Positions 24,867-34,035 of a DNA stretch of 64,000 nucleotides are shown here, one piece after another. Under the pieces are notes generated by a model, which saw only the letters and a program-made list of their open reading frames with translations, had not been told where the DNA came from and did not search any database. The position numbers were made by a program, and so were the translations under genes. The stretch is taken from positions 222,098 through 286,097 of the forward strand of contig CAJTXR010000003.1 in the NCBI GenBank assembly GCA_910584005.1, in the 5' to 3' direction. How positions within the stretch are numbered: position 1 is the stretch's first letter; each line of letters begins with the position of its first letter. The stretch is from an uncultured Anaeroplasmataceae bacterium (GTDB lineage: Bacteria; Bacillota_I; Bacilli_A; Acholeplasmatales; Anaeroplasmataceae).

Positions 24867-25827
24867 TATTATGCTAGGACAATATGTAGATGGAAACTCA
24901 TGGATATATAAAATGGATCCTAGAGCTAAGGTTTTGTTGACCATTTTGTTAATTGTTGTTATTTTTATTATTCCCAATCTATATGGTATGCTGATTGCTT
25001 TTGGGGTTTTTCTTGTGGTTTTTTTATCTACTCGAGTTTCAATTCTTCGAGTGGTTCGAGGATTAAAGCCTTTATTGTTTTTGTTGGTTTTTACCTTTAT
25101 TTTGCAGCTAATTTACAACACGGATGGAAAACTTCTTTATACATTTCATATGCAAATTGGGCTATTTAATCTCTTGATTTTACTCGGTATTTTGTTCTTT
25201 TATTTCTTTACTAAAAAATTTATTAAATTTAAAATAATATATGCTCTTATTGTACTTACGGGTGAATTTTTAGTTTTATGGCTTGTAAAATTTGACTTAC
25301 TTTGTTGGTCTAATTTTGATTTTCATGTATACGATTCAGGTCTTAAAAATGCAAGTTTTGTTTTCCTTAGAATTATTATGATGATCGGGATTACATCTTT
25401 ACTGACTTTGTCTACCATGTCTATGGATATTAATAATGGCTTAGAATGGATTTTAGCTCCATTAAAGTTGATTAAAATACCAGTCAGTGTATTTTCAATG
25501 ACAATTGCGTTAACCTTACGGTTTATTCCAACCCTTTATGAAGAATCCAAAAAGATTATGAATGCTCAAGCATCTAGAGGGGTTGATTTTCAAGAAGGAA
25601 AACTCAAAGAAAAAGTTACCCAAATTATATCCCTACTGATTCCAATGTTTGTCATTTCTTTTAGAAGAGCAGAGGATTTGTCAAATGCGATGGAAGCTAG
25701 AGGATATTGTATTGGTGCGAAACGAACGAAATTAGATGAATTAAAGTTTCGGTGGCGGGATTATATAGCCTTTGGGGTTAGTTTGGCGTTTTTAGGCCTT
25801 GCAATTTGGAGTAATTTCATTGGCTAG
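24859..25827 (+). CDS. ecfT: Energy-coupling factor transporter membrane protein EcfT
   Basis: The 322-aa protein starts YVDGNSWIYKMDPRAKVL, the typical EcfT beginning. It carries both coupling motifs, AQASRG near residue 235 and AMEARGY near residue 275, which contact the two ATPases. Length is about 50 residues above the common 265, because of an extra hydrophobic stretch (FFYFFTKKFIKFKIIYALIV region) near residues 110-160. AAAGGTGG precedes the start, which lies inside ecfA2. Confidence 0.94.
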   Translation: MNNIMLGQYVDGNSWIYKMDPRAKVLLTILLIVVIFIIPNLYGMLIAFGVFLVVFLSTRVSILRVVRGLKPLLFLLVFTFILQLIYNTDGKLLYTFHMQIGLFNLLILLGILFFYFFTKKFIKFKIIYALIVLTGEFLVLWLVKFDLLCWSNFDFHVYDSGLKNASFVFLRIIMMIGITSLLTLSTMSMDINNGLEWILAPLKLIKIPVSVFSMTIALTLRFIPTLYEESKKIMNAQASRGVDFQEGKLKEKVTQIISLLIPMFVISFRRAEDLSNAMEARGYCIGAKRTKLDELKFRWRDYIAFGVSLAFLGLAIWSNFIG

Positions 25828-26566
25828 GTATAAACTCACCCTTAAGTATGATGGTAGTAATTATATGGGGTTTCAAATTCAAAATGCTCTTCCAACGATA
25901 GAATTAGAACTGAACAAGGCCTTTATGAATTTACTTCATGAGGAAATTAAAATTTATCCATCTGGCAGAACTGATCGAGGAGTACATGCGGTTGGGCAAG
26001 TCATTCATGTGGATATCAAACAAAATATTCCGGAGTATGGTTTGAAAAAAGGGCTGAATGCTTTCTTGCCAGCAGATATTTATATTCAGGATGCTCAAAT
26101 CGTTGCGGATTCGTTTCATGCAAGATTTAGTGCATTATGGAAAGAATATCGATATTATATTAATGAAAAAGATTATAATCCATTGACTTGTAAATATTGT
26201 CCGTATATACCAAATTTAGATGTAGAATTTATGAGAAATGTGGCTACTCTATTTTTAGGTACTCATGATTTTAAAGCGTTTGCTTCTGCAAGCATAGATC
26301 CCCGTAAATCAACGATTAAAACAATTTATCAAATTCATATTTTAGAAAAAGATGGGTATCTTGAATTTCGGTTTTTAGGAAATGGATTTTTAAAATACCA
26401 AATTAGAAGAATGATGGGGATTCTCGTTGAAGCTGGAAAGCATCGATATACAAAAGATCAAGTATTCAAAATCTTTCAATCCTTAGATCCGAAAGAATCT
26501 AAATATATCTTGGATGGATGTGGATTATATTTATATCATGTGGAATATGATTCTAAATTGGAATAA
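25820..26566 (+). CDS. truA: tRNA pseudouridine synthase A (positions 38-40)
   Basis: The TTG at 25820, with GGAG 8 nt upstream, gives 248 aa beginning ARYKLTLKYDGSNYMGFQ, which matches the TruA N-terminus. A longer frame from 25799 has no ribosome binding site. Catalytic Asp lies in SGRTDRGVHAVGQV near residue 53. It modifies anticodon-arm uridines. It overlaps ecfT by 8 nt; ecfA1-ecfA2-ecfT-truA is a conserved Firmicute order, though the usual rplM-rpsI pair does not follow. Confidence 0.95.
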   Translation: MARYKLTLKYDGSNYMGFQIQNALPTIELELNKAFMNLLHEEIKIYPSGRTDRGVHAVGQVIHVDIKQNIPEYGLKKGLNAFLPADIYIQDAQIVADSFHARFSALWKEYRYYINEKDYNPLTCKYCPYIPNLDVEFMRNVATLFLGTHDFKAFASASIDPRKSTIKTIYQIHILEKDGYLEFRFLGNGFLKYQIRRMMGILVEAGKHRYTKDQVFKIFQSLDPKESKYILDGCGLYLYHVEYDSKLE

Positions 26567-26597
26567 AATGTAAGTTTTTTAAAACTTGCATTTTTTT
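26567..26597 (+). terminator. Terminator after truA
   Basis: AATGTAAGTTTT pairs with AAAACTTGCATT (one G-T wobble), then TTTTT. Confidence 0.85.
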
Positions 26598-26606
26598 CTT
26601 TTTCTT

Positions 26607-26636
26607 TTGTTATTTTTCCTTTCCCTTTTTTATAAT
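26607..26636 (+). promoter_or_regulatory. Sigma-A-like promoter of the uL15-like protein gene
   Basis: TTGTTA (26607-26612), 18 nt, TATAAT (26631-26636). A second TATAAT is at 26643-26648. Confidence 0.6.
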
Positions 26637-26679
26637 TTAATGTATAATGAATATAGTGATTTATTTGGAGGAATTAAAT

Positions 26680-27615
26680 ATGTTGTTTGGTCGAAAGAAA
26701 AAAGCAAAAGAAAAAGCAGTTGAAATGAATCCTGTAGTAGAAGCACCAGTAGTAGAGCCGATTCCTGCAGAAGAACTTCAGCCTATACATAAAGAGGAAG
26801 CAAACCCTGTTGTAGAAGAAATTACCAAAAGATATGTATATAGCTTTAGAGCTCGCTTAATTCAAAGTGAAGATGAGAATGTGAAAGAATTCTATTATAC
26901 ACTTTTAGAAGCAATGCAAAATTATGGTATTAAAGCTAGAGAGAGTTTCCGTCAGGTTCGATGCTATATTGGTAGAGAAGTTTTGTGTTTACTTTTATTT
27001 AAAGGAAAAAAATTAAGTATCGCTTATGCTCTAAATCCCAAGGATTATGAAGAAAGTAAATATAAAATTATAGATGCTAGTGAATCAAAACGTTTTGCAA
27101 ATACACCTGTTATTTTAAAATTGACTTCTAGTCGTAAAGTTAAATATGCTTTGGAGTTATTAAAAACTTTAGCAGAACAGCATGAACTTACATTTGTTGA
27201 AAAAGAATTCAAAAAAGAACCAATTCCTACATGGAGTTTTAATGAATTACTCAACCGTAAATTAATTAAGATTGTTTATGCTAAGGGAAGAATAGGAGCT
27301 ACTTCAGAAGAATTAGAAGATGAATTAGAGGAAATGGAAGATTTTGATTTAGAAGAAGTACCTACAAAATCCGTAAAGAAAAATCGGAAAATGGCGATTA
27401 TCAATTTGGATTCTATTTCAAAATATTTCCAAAACGAAGAAGTTATTTCTTTATCTGTGTTACAGGATAAAAAACTAATTTCTCCTAAATATAATGCTGT
27501 AAAAATTCTTGCAAGAGGAACAGTAGATAAACCATTTACTGTAGAAGCAGATCAATATTCTGCTGAAGCTAAAACGAAGATTGTTGCTGCGGGTGGTTCA
27601 TATAAAATTGTTTAA
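26680..27615 (+). CDS. Multidomain protein ending in a ribosomal uL15-like domain
   Basis: The ATG at 26680 follows TTGGAGG (311 aa); the ORF from 26647 lacks a site. A basic start (LFGRKKKAKEK) leads to a Val/Pro/Glu-rich linker. A domain of about 115 residues follows (YVYSFRARLIQS ... KLSIAYALNPKDYEESKYK), of a kind common in uncharacterised Firmicute proteins. After an acidic stretch (ELEDELEEMEDFDLEE) comes a 75-aa end: INLDSISKYFQNEEVISLSV, then KLISPKYNAVKILARG and SAEAKTKIVAAGGSYKIV. This matches the C-terminal half of ribosomal protein L15 in order and spacing. The function is unknown. Ribosome or rRNA association is an inference from the domain. It is probably not the functional L15, whose gene normally lies in the spc operon. 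Confidence 0.75.
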   Translation: MLFGRKKKAKEKAVEMNPVVEAPVVEPIPAEELQPIHKEEANPVVEEITKRYVYSFRARLIQSEDENVKEFYYTLLEAMQNYGIKARESFRQVRCYIGREVLCLLLFKGKKLSIAYALNPKDYEESKYKIIDASESKRFANTPVILKLTSSRKVKYALELLKTLAEQHELTFVEKEFKKEPIPTWSFNELLNRKLIKIVYAKGRIGATSEELEDELEEMEDFDLEEVPTKSVKKNRKMAIINLDSISKYFQNEEVISLSVLQDKKLISPKYNAVKILARGTVDKPFTVEADQYSAEAKTKIVAAGGSYKIV

Positions 27616-27627
27616 GGATGAATAGAT

Positions 27628-28290
27628 ATGAATTTTATTATTAAAATAAAAAGATGGATTCCCCTTATTATAGATTTGTTGGTTTCTGTTGTGACTTTGG
27701 TTGTTTATTCAGTGACTAGTGAAAAACTAGAGTTCTTAGTATATCTACAGATTTGTATAGGTCCGATAGTATTATTAGCTCTTGAACTATTAAATAAAAC
27801 AAAATGGATTCGTATTCCTCTTTTTGTTACAGCAATTATTACTTCTCATTTAATTATTGCTTTAGATTTAGGTAGTGCTTTAAAGTTTTATGATAAGGTA
27901 AGCTGTTGGGATTTAATCGCTCATGGGTATTTTGGCTTTGTCGCAAGTTTTTTAGTATTAACGGTTTTACTTAATTTTAATGGCGACAAATTAAAATTTG
28001 TTCTTTTGTTAGGAATTATTTTATTCATTGTCATTGGATTTGGTGGCTTTTGGGAAATTATAGAGTTTATTTGTGATAGAGTATTAGGGGGAGATTCTCA
28101 AAGAGTACAAGAGTCTATTGATTTAGGACATACACCTGTATGGGATACAATGATGGATTTAATCATTACGATTCCTGGAGTTCTTTGTTTTTGGCTTGTT
28201 ATGATGATTGATCAGTATAGTGGTGGGAAACTTTACAATCATTTATTATCTAACAGTAAAAAGCTCGTATCAGCTGAAGAGATTCAATAG
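27628..28290 (+). CDS. Membrane protein of the YjdF/DUF2238 type
   Basis: The 220-aa protein has about six membrane helices. The segments DLIAHGYFGFVAS near residue 100, GFGGFWEIIEFICDRVLGGDSQ near residue 133 and VWDTMMDLIITIPG near residue 171 follow the DUF2238/YjdF pattern (conserved His, Glu and DTMxDL). Function unknown. AAGGATG precedes the ATG and it is 12 nt from the uL15-like gene, so both are likely co-transcribed. Confidence 0.65.
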   Translation: MNFIIKIKRWIPLIIDLLVSVVTLVVYSVTSEKLEFLVYLQICIGPIVLLALELLNKTKWIRIPLFVTAIITSHLIIALDLGSALKFYDKVSCWDLIAHGYFGFVASFLVLTVLLNFNGDKLKFVLLLGIILFIVIGFGGFWEIIEFICDRVLGGDSQRVQESIDLGHTPVWDTMMDLIITIPGVLCFWLVMMIDQYSGGKLYNHLLSNSKKLVSAEEIQ

Positions 28291-28303
28291 GATCTCTTTT
28301 TCT
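28277..28303 (+). terminator. Terminator after the membrane protein gene
   Basis: AAGAGAT pairs with ATCTCTT around an 8-nt loop, then TTTTCTTTTT. The stem overlaps the stop codon. Confidence 0.7.
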
Positions 28304-28369
28304 TTTTAAATAATATTATTTTATTGTTCATCTAAATTCGATTTTATTCTATTTTATTTGCAAGATGTG

Positions 28370-28378
28370 TGCTATAAT
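28370..28378 (+). promoter_or_regulatory. Extended -10 promoter for the HD-GYP-type gene
   Basis: TGCTATAAT, an extended -10, lies 22 nt before the ATG. The -35 region is only T-rich. Confidence 0.6.
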
Positions 28379-28399
28379 AAAAAAAAGAGGTGGGACCAT

Positions 28400-30190
28400 A
28401 TGCAAACAAGAATTGATAAATATTTAGAAAATTTGAATCGTATTGTGGCTTTAGATGATAGAACGGATTATAAAAATTTATCAATTGATGAGTTGCTAGA
28501 GGTCTTATATCAAAATGCATTGTTAAAAAATCAATTGGCAAACGAGAATAATCAAATTATTCGAGAAGCTATTATGCCATTAGAAGTGAAAGATGATTTA
28601 ACAGAAAAAGAACGTAAAATTATTGAAGAATTTATTTATATGCTTCAAACGGGATACGAGTCAAAGGATAATGGAATGCTGTTTCGTCTATATCAAATTC
28701 TTCTTCGAGATGCCTTAACTAAAAATGAGTTGAATCAAATTATTAAGTGTTTATATTATTGTTCCTTTTACGATTTTCAAATTCAATCAATGCACCCTCG
28801 TAGATATCGTTCCACTACATTTTTTTCGGTAGAGAAATATAAGGATTCCTATGATTCGTTATCTTTAGAAGGGAAAAGCTTTTTCCTTCGCTGTTATGGC
28901 AATCAAACCCTAATGGATGATTATTCTTTACCTAAATTTAAAGTTATCTTAGATTTTGTTAAAATGAAGAAAGAAACTGAACCAAATGAAAGTATTCCTT
29001 ATGATGCCTATATTGTTTCTATAGAAAAAAATATTTGTAATGGTTTAGAAATTATAAGAAGCTATGTAGATCAAGGTATTGAGGTTCCTAAAGAACTGAA
29101 AGAAGGAATATATGAGGTTGCCACTCATTTATATGAGAATTTAGATTCTATTGCCAAAACGAGTCTGCCCATCCGACAGGTTTATTTATATTCCTATTAT
29201 GCTGCTTGTTTTCATAATGATAAGATTACGATAGATGAATTCCTTCAAAAATTAGATGAGTTAACCCAAGTAGAACAAACTTACACCTTATCTGAAAAAT
29301 CTACATGTATTATTAAAATGAATAGTGTATATATCCTTTATTATATGAAGTATAAAGAAAAGGATGAAAGTAAATTAAAAAAAGAATTAAAAGATCGTAT
29401 GGATATGATTTTAACATTTATTAAAACAATTAAAGCATCTGAATATACGAGAAATATGAATTCAGATTTGATTTCATTTATTCAAATTGCTTCTAAGTTT
29501 TATCCATATGAGGAACTAGAACCATTATTAATTCAAGCGACTGCTAAAAGACATACACCTACAGCAATTCATTCTCAATCTGTAGCTGAATTATGTCGCA
29601 TTGTTTTAGAATATATGTTAGATACGAAACCTGAATTCTTTTTAGGCATCTTAGATGGATATAACTTAAGTGATATTTTAATCCATCGTGAAGACTTGAT
29701 GAAATTAATTTATCGGATGGGTATGGTTCATGATATTGGTAAATATTATTGTATTCCATATATATCTATTAATTATCGGAGATTAGAAGATGCAGAATTT
29801 GAAGCAATTAAATTTCATCCTGTTTTAGGTTTTGATATGCTGAACGGGAACTTCCCTAAAGCAATCTGTGATGCCGTGCTTTATCATCATCTATGGCATG
29901 ATAATACGAAAGGGTATCCTACGGATTATCAGCATACAAACAATTTGCCTTTGATAGATATTTTATCTGCCTGTGATACGATTGATGCGGCGGTTGATTT
30001 TTTAGGGCGAAGTTATGTCATGTCTAAGACCTTAAGCGAACTTTTAGTCGAATTTAATTCATATAAGGGAACGCGATATTCTAAGGAAATTGTTGAAGCT
30101 CTAAATTCTGAAGTTTTAAGTTCAAAGATTGAAAGTTTTTTAAAGAATAGAAGAAAGCAAATTGTATATCAAGCCTTTATATTAGAATAA
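28400..30190 (+). CDS. HD-GYP-type phosphohydrolase, possible cyclic di-GMP phosphodiesterase
   Basis: The ATG at 28400, with GAGGTGG upstream, gives 596 aa; the ORF from 28358 runs over the promoter. About 380 residues of helical sequence with no membrane segment precede an HD domain: RMGMVHDIGKYY near residue 440, IKFHPVLGFDML, then VLYHHLWHDNTKGYP near residue 490. The last block resembles HHExxDGxGYP of HD-GYP proteins, but the Glu after HH is Leu and the first Gly is Thr. Metal-binding His and Asp residues are present. Substrate is therefore uncertain: c-di-GMP, pGpG or another nucleotide. The overall layout mirrors the GGDEF protein at 21692 (long helical sensor plus enzyme). Confidence 0.75.
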   Translation: MQTRIDKYLENLNRIVALDDRTDYKNLSIDELLEVLYQNALLKNQLANENNQIIREAIMPLEVKDDLTEKERKIIEEFIYMLQTGYESKDNGMLFRLYQILLRDALTKNELNQIIKCLYYCSFYDFQIQSMHPRRYRSTTFFSVEKYKDSYDSLSLEGKSFFLRCYGNQTLMDDYSLPKFKVILDFVKMKKETEPNESIPYDAYIVSIEKNICNGLEIIRSYVDQGIEVPKELKEGIYEVATHLYENLDSIAKTSLPIRQVYLYSYYAACFHNDKITIDEFLQKLDELTQVEQTYTLSEKSTCIIKMNSVYILYYMKYKEKDESKLKKELKDRMDMILTFIKTIKASEYTRNMNSDLISFIQIASKFYPYEELEPLLIQATAKRHTPTAIHSQSVAELCRIVLEYMLDTKPEFFLGILDGYNLSDILIHREDLMKLIYRMGMVHDIGKYYCIPYISINYRRLEDAEFEAIKFHPVLGFDMLNGNFPKAICDAVLYHHLWHDNTKGYPTDYQHTNNLPLIDILSACDTIDAAVDFLGRSYVMSKTLSELLVEFNSYKGTRYSKEIVEALNSEVLSSKIESFLKNRRKQIVYQAFILE

Positions 30191-30281
30191 AAGACTTAAA
30201 AGTTTATATAAAATATGAGAAAAATGTTTGTAGACGCGAAAAGGGGTTTATAAGCATTTTTTATTTTTTGTTTAATTTTTC
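30191..30281. other. Gene-free AT-rich stretch before the rpoB promoter
   Basis: The gap between the HD gene and rpoB is 316 nt. This first part is AT-rich. I see no convincing terminator, no ORF with a ribosome binding site and no RNA gene. The remainder holds the rpoB promoter and leader. Confidence 0.6.
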
Positions 30282-30310
30282 TTGACTTGTTTGACTAATT
30301 CCAGTATAAT
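30282..30310 (+). promoter_or_regulatory. Strong sigma-A promoter of rpoBC
   Basis: TTGACT (30282-30287), 17 nt, TATAAT (30305-30310). Confidence 0.9.
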
Positions 30311-30313
30311 AAT

Positions 30314-30500
30314 AAAATGCGTATTGTTGCATTTTTGAGGCAAAATATAGCTTTAAAAATATATATTTTTATATAAATTTCATCGCTTTATGCGATTAAT
30401 ATACATTTTTCGTGGGGATCAATAAGAAGGCTTAGAGGCAAGCCGGATTGCGTAATTTACGAAACCTTAGGGTAACCTCAAATACAGAAAGGAAATTTAA
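30314..30500 (+). promoter_or_regulatory. Long structured 5' leader of rpoB
   Basis: About 190 nt separate the expected start site from the rpoB ATG. Visible hairpins are AAAATGC/GCATTTT (30314-30320, 30329-30335), ATCGC/GCGAT (30382-30386, 30392-30396), GGCTT/AAGCC (30429-30433, 30440-30444) and CGTA/TACG (30451-30454, 30458-30461). No U-run terminator is evident, so control at the level of translation or processing is more likely than attenuation. No known leader class is recognised. Confidence 0.45.
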
Positions 30501-30506
30501 GGAAAT

Positions 30507-33500
30507 ATGAATTACAAAAATGTGAATTATGGTAAAAAGTCTGTCAGAAGAAATTATTCTAAAATTCGTACTGAAGTAGAACTACCTGATCTTATTGAAA
30601 TTCAAACAAAATCCTTTGATTGGTTTGTTCAAGCAGGACTTGAGGAATTATTTAAAGATATTTCGCCAATTACATCTTTCAATGGGGATTTGAAATTATT
30701 TTTTGGAGAACATCATTTTGAAAATCCCAAATTTTCAATTGTAGATTGTAAGCTAAGAGATGTCAACTATGCTCGTCCTTTAAAAGTCAATGTTCGTTTG
30801 GAAAATGCTCAAACTGGTGAAGTGTTAGAACAAGAACTATTTATGGGAGATATTCCATATATGACTCCTGTTGGAACTTTTATCATTAATGGTGCAGAAC
30901 GTGTAATTATCAGTCAGATTGTTCGTTCTTCTGGTGTTTATTATGCCAAAGAAATTGACAAAAAGACTGGTGATACGAAATTTACAGGTACGGTTATTCC
31001 TACTCGTGGAGCTTGGATTGAATATGAAATGGGTTCTAAAAATGTTTGGTATGGAAAATTAGATCGTTCTAAAAAAATTCCATTAACCACAGTTTTACGT
31101 TCTTATGGTTTATCCACGAATGAACAAATCATTGCGTTATTTGGAGATAGCGAATATATGCAGGCAACTTTTGAAAAAGATACCACAACGAATTCAGAAG
31201 AAGCTGCTATTGAAGTGTATTCAAAATTACGTCAAGGAGAAAAGGTTCCTGTTGAAGGGGCTCGTGCTTTAATCGTTCAGCGTTTGTTTGATGATAGAAG
31301 ATATGACTTGCAAAAGGTTGGTCGTTTCAAATACAATGTAAAATTAGATGTATTACAAAGAGCAAAGGGATTAGAGCTTGCTCAAGATGTCATTGCAGAA
31401 GAAGATATCTTTGATGATTTGACTGGCGAATTGGTATTTGAAAAGGGAACGAAAATTGCTTCTTATGGCGATATCGTTCAAGGGGAAGTATATGATCGGT
31501 TAAAGAAAGGCCGGGCTGCATTTAGACATAAAATTGATTTAGGAAACACTTTGTGTGAGGATCCTGAAAATGAAATTTTAATGGTTAATGTAGTACGTCA
31601 TGATGAATCTCAAACTGTAAAAGTTATTGGTAACGATCAAAGAGAAACATGTTTACATATTACGATGTCAGATATTATCGCAACTGCAAGTTATTATTTA
31701 AATCTTTATCAAAATGTGGGTACTTTAGATGATATCGATCATTTAGGAAATCGTCGATTAAGATTAATTGGAGAATTATTAAAGAATCAATTTAGAATTG
31801 GTTTTGCTAAATTAGAAAAGAATATCATTGACCGTATGTCTACTGTTGAGGTTCATGAAGCTACCCCACAAAACCTAATTAATATTAAGCCTTTAACTTC
31901 TTCATTAAAGGAATTCTTTGGTTCTAGTCAGCTATCTCAGTTCATGGATCAGATTAATCCTTTAGCTGAAATTACCCAAAAGCGTCGTATATCTGCGTTA
32001 GGTACAGGAGGTATTGCTCGTGATCGTGCAGGTGTAGAGGTTCGTGATGTTCACAATTCTCACTATGGTCGTATGTGTCCGATAGAAACACCAGAAGGTC
32101 CATCTATTGGTTTGATTACTTCTTTAGCTACTTATGCAAAGGTTAATGAATATGGGTTTATTGAAACGCCTTACTTTGTGGTTAAGCTAGATAAAAATGG
32201 AAGAAAATATGTATCTACAGAACAAGTATATTTGTCTGCAGATAAAGAAGAGGGCTTGGTTATTGCCTCAGCATCAACCAAATTAGATGCAGAAGGTCAT
32301 ATTATAGAAGAACGTGTTATTGGTCGTCGAAATGGAGAAACTGAAATGGTGGATCCTGAAGAAGTTGACTATATGGATGTTTCTCCAAAACAGATTGTTT
32401 CTGTTGCTGCTGCATGTGTTCCATTCCTTGAGCATGATGATGCAACCCGTGCTTTGATGGGTGCAAACATGCAACGTCAGGCTGTTCCTATTATTAATCC
32501 TGAAAGTCCAATTGTTGGTACAGGTATGGAATATAAAGCAGCTAAGGATAGTGGGTCTGCGTTAATTGCTACTATGCCTGGTATAGTTGAATATGTAGAT
32601 GCAAAGAAGATCATTGTTAAAGAAGATAGCGGAGAAATGCATAAGTATGATTTGTATCAATTCTTACGTTCTAACTCTGCAACTGCAATTATGCAACGTC
32701 CAATTGTAAAACCAGGAGAAAGAATTGATCGTGGCGATATTATTGCTGATGGACAGTCAATGAAAGATGGCGAACTTGCGTTAGGTCGTAATGTTCGGAT
32801 TGCATTTATGACTTGGGAAGGATATAACTTTGAGGATGCTGTCATCATGAGTGAAAAGATGGTATATGATGATGTATATACTTCCATTCATATTGATGAA
32901 TTCTCTGTTGAATGCCGGGATACAAAATTAGGTAAAGAAGAATTTACTTATGAAATTCCAAATGTAAAAGAAGAAACCAAGAAGAATCTAGATGAACGTG
33001 GTATCGTAATTCCAGGTACGGAAGTTAAGGAAGGCGATATTTTGGTTGGTAAAATTACACCTAAGGGTGTTACCGATCCAACTCCAGAAGAAAGATTATT
33101 ACTTGCAATCTTTGGTGAAAAGAGTAGAGATGTAAGAGATACTTCCTTACGTGTTCCACATGGTGGCGGAGGAGTTGTTCAATCTATTCAACATTTCTCT
33201 AAAGCCAAAGGCGATGATTTAGCACCTGGTGTAAATGAAGTCGTTCGGATTTATATTGTTCAAAAGCGTAAAATTCAAGTTGGAGATAAGATGGCTGGTC
33301 GTCACGGAAATAAAGGTGTTATTTCAAATATATTGCCTTTAGAGGATATGCCATTTACTGCAGATGGTGAACCAATTGATATTATGCTTAATCCTCAAGG
33401 TGTTCCATCTCGTATGAACATTGGTCAGGTTCTTGAACTTCATTTAGGTATTGCTGCTAAAAAATTAGGAATCAAAGTTGCAACTCCAGTATTTGATGGG

Positions 33501-34022
33501 GCTTCTATTGAAGATATTGAAGCAATCATGGCTGAAGCTGGCATGAATAAAGATGGAAAAGAAGTTCTTTATGATGGAAGAACAGGAGAACCATTTGAAA
33601 ATAAGATTACAGTAGGTATTATGTATTTCGTTAAGCTAAGTCACATGGTTGATGATAAATTACATGCTCGTAATGTTGGACCATATACACTAGTTACGCA
33701 ACAACCAATGGGTGGTAAAGCTCAAAATGGTGGTCAGCGTTTTGGTGAAATGGAGGTTTGGGCTCTTGAGGCTTATGGTGCTGCCAATACTCTTCGTGAA
33801 ATGTTGACAGTGAAATCAGATGATTTAGTGGGTAGAGATCGTGTATTTGATGCGATTGTAGATGGTAAACCTATTCCTGAATCTTCAATTCCAGAATCTT
33901 TTAGAGTTTTAACTCGTGAATTACAAGCCTTAGGTATTCATGTAGAATTGATGAATGATAAAGATGAGAATGAAGTTAATCGTTCTATCGTTGATTTAAA
34001 AATAAGAGAAACAGTTCGATAA
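30507..34022 (+). CDS. rpoB: RNA polymerase beta subunit
   Basis: The 1171-aa protein has all RpoB landmarks: SFDWFVQAGLEELF near the start, the rifampicin region from GSSQLSQFMDQ at about residue 472, GRMCPIETPEGPSIGLI, GDKMAGRHGNKGV near residue 930 and WALEAYGAANTLREML near the end. AAAGGAAATTTAAGGA precedes the ATG. In the rifampicin region residue 491 (codon 31977-31979, CAA) is Gln where E. coli 526 and B. subtilis have His, and GTGG replaces GPGG six residues on. It is not preceded by rplKAJL, unlike in most Firmicutes, and has its own promoter. Confidence 0.98.
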   Translation: MNYKNVNYGKKSVRRNYSKIRTEVELPDLIEIQTKSFDWFVQAGLEELFKDISPITSFNGDLKLFFGEHHFENPKFSIVDCKLRDVNYARPLKVNVRLENAQTGEVLEQELFMGDIPYMTPVGTFIINGAERVIISQIVRSSGVYYAKEIDKKTGDTKFTGTVIPTRGAWIEYEMGSKNVWYGKLDRSKKIPLTTVLRSYGLSTNEQIIALFGDSEYMQATFEKDTTTNSEEAAIEVYSKLRQGEKVPVEGARALIVQRLFDDRRYDLQKVGRFKYNVKLDVLQRAKGLELAQDVIAEEDIFDDLTGELVFEKGTKIASYGDIVQGEVYDRLKKGRAAFRHKIDLGNTLCEDPENEILMVNVVRHDESQTVKVIGNDQRETCLHITMSDIIATASYYLNLYQNVGTLDDIDHLGNRRLRLIGELLKNQFRIGFAKLEKNIIDRMSTVEVHEATPQNLINIKPLTSSLKEFFGSSQLSQFMDQINPLAEITQKRRISALGTGGIARDRAGVEVRDVHNSHYGRMCPIETPEGPSIGLITSLATYAKVNEYGFIETPYFVVKLDKNGRKYVSTEQVYLSADKEEGLVIASASTKLDAEGHIIEERVIGRRNGETEMVDPEEVDYMDVSPKQIVSVAAACVPFLEHDDATRALMGANMQRQAVPIINPESPIVGTGMEYKAAKDSGSALIATMPGIVEYVDAKKIIVKEDSGEMHKYDLYQFLRSNSATAIMQRPIVKPGERIDRGDIIADGQSMKDGELALGRNVRIAFMTWEGYNFEDAVIMSEKMVYDDVYTSIHIDEFSVECRDTKLGKEEFTYEIPNVKEETKKNLDERGIVIPGTEVKEGDILVGKITPKGVTDPTPEERLLLAIFGEKSRDVRDTSLRVPHGGGGVVQSIQHFSKAKGDDLAPGVNEVVRIYIVQKRKIQVGDKMAGRHGNKGVISNILPLEDMPFTADGEPIDIMLNPQGVPSRMNIGQVLELHLGIAAKKLGIKVATPVFDGASIEDIEAIMAEAGMNKDGKEVLYDGRTGEPFENKITVGIMYFVKLSHMVDDKLHARNVGPYTLVTQQPMGGKAQNGGQRFGEMEVWALEAYGAANTLREMLTVKSDDLVGRDRVFDAIVDGKPIPESSIPESFRVLTRELQALGIHVELMNDKDENEVNRSIVDLKIRETVR

Positions 34023-34035
34023 TGGAGGGAATGCT

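Noticed and set aside
28358..28400. Longer start for the HD-GYP-type protein
   Set aside because: This stretch contains the extended -10 promoter and lacks a ribosome binding site; the ATG at 28400 has GAGGTGG.
30191..30281. A small RNA or gene between the HD protein and rpoB
   Set aside because: No supported ORF, promoter-terminator pair or known RNA fold was seen in this stretch.
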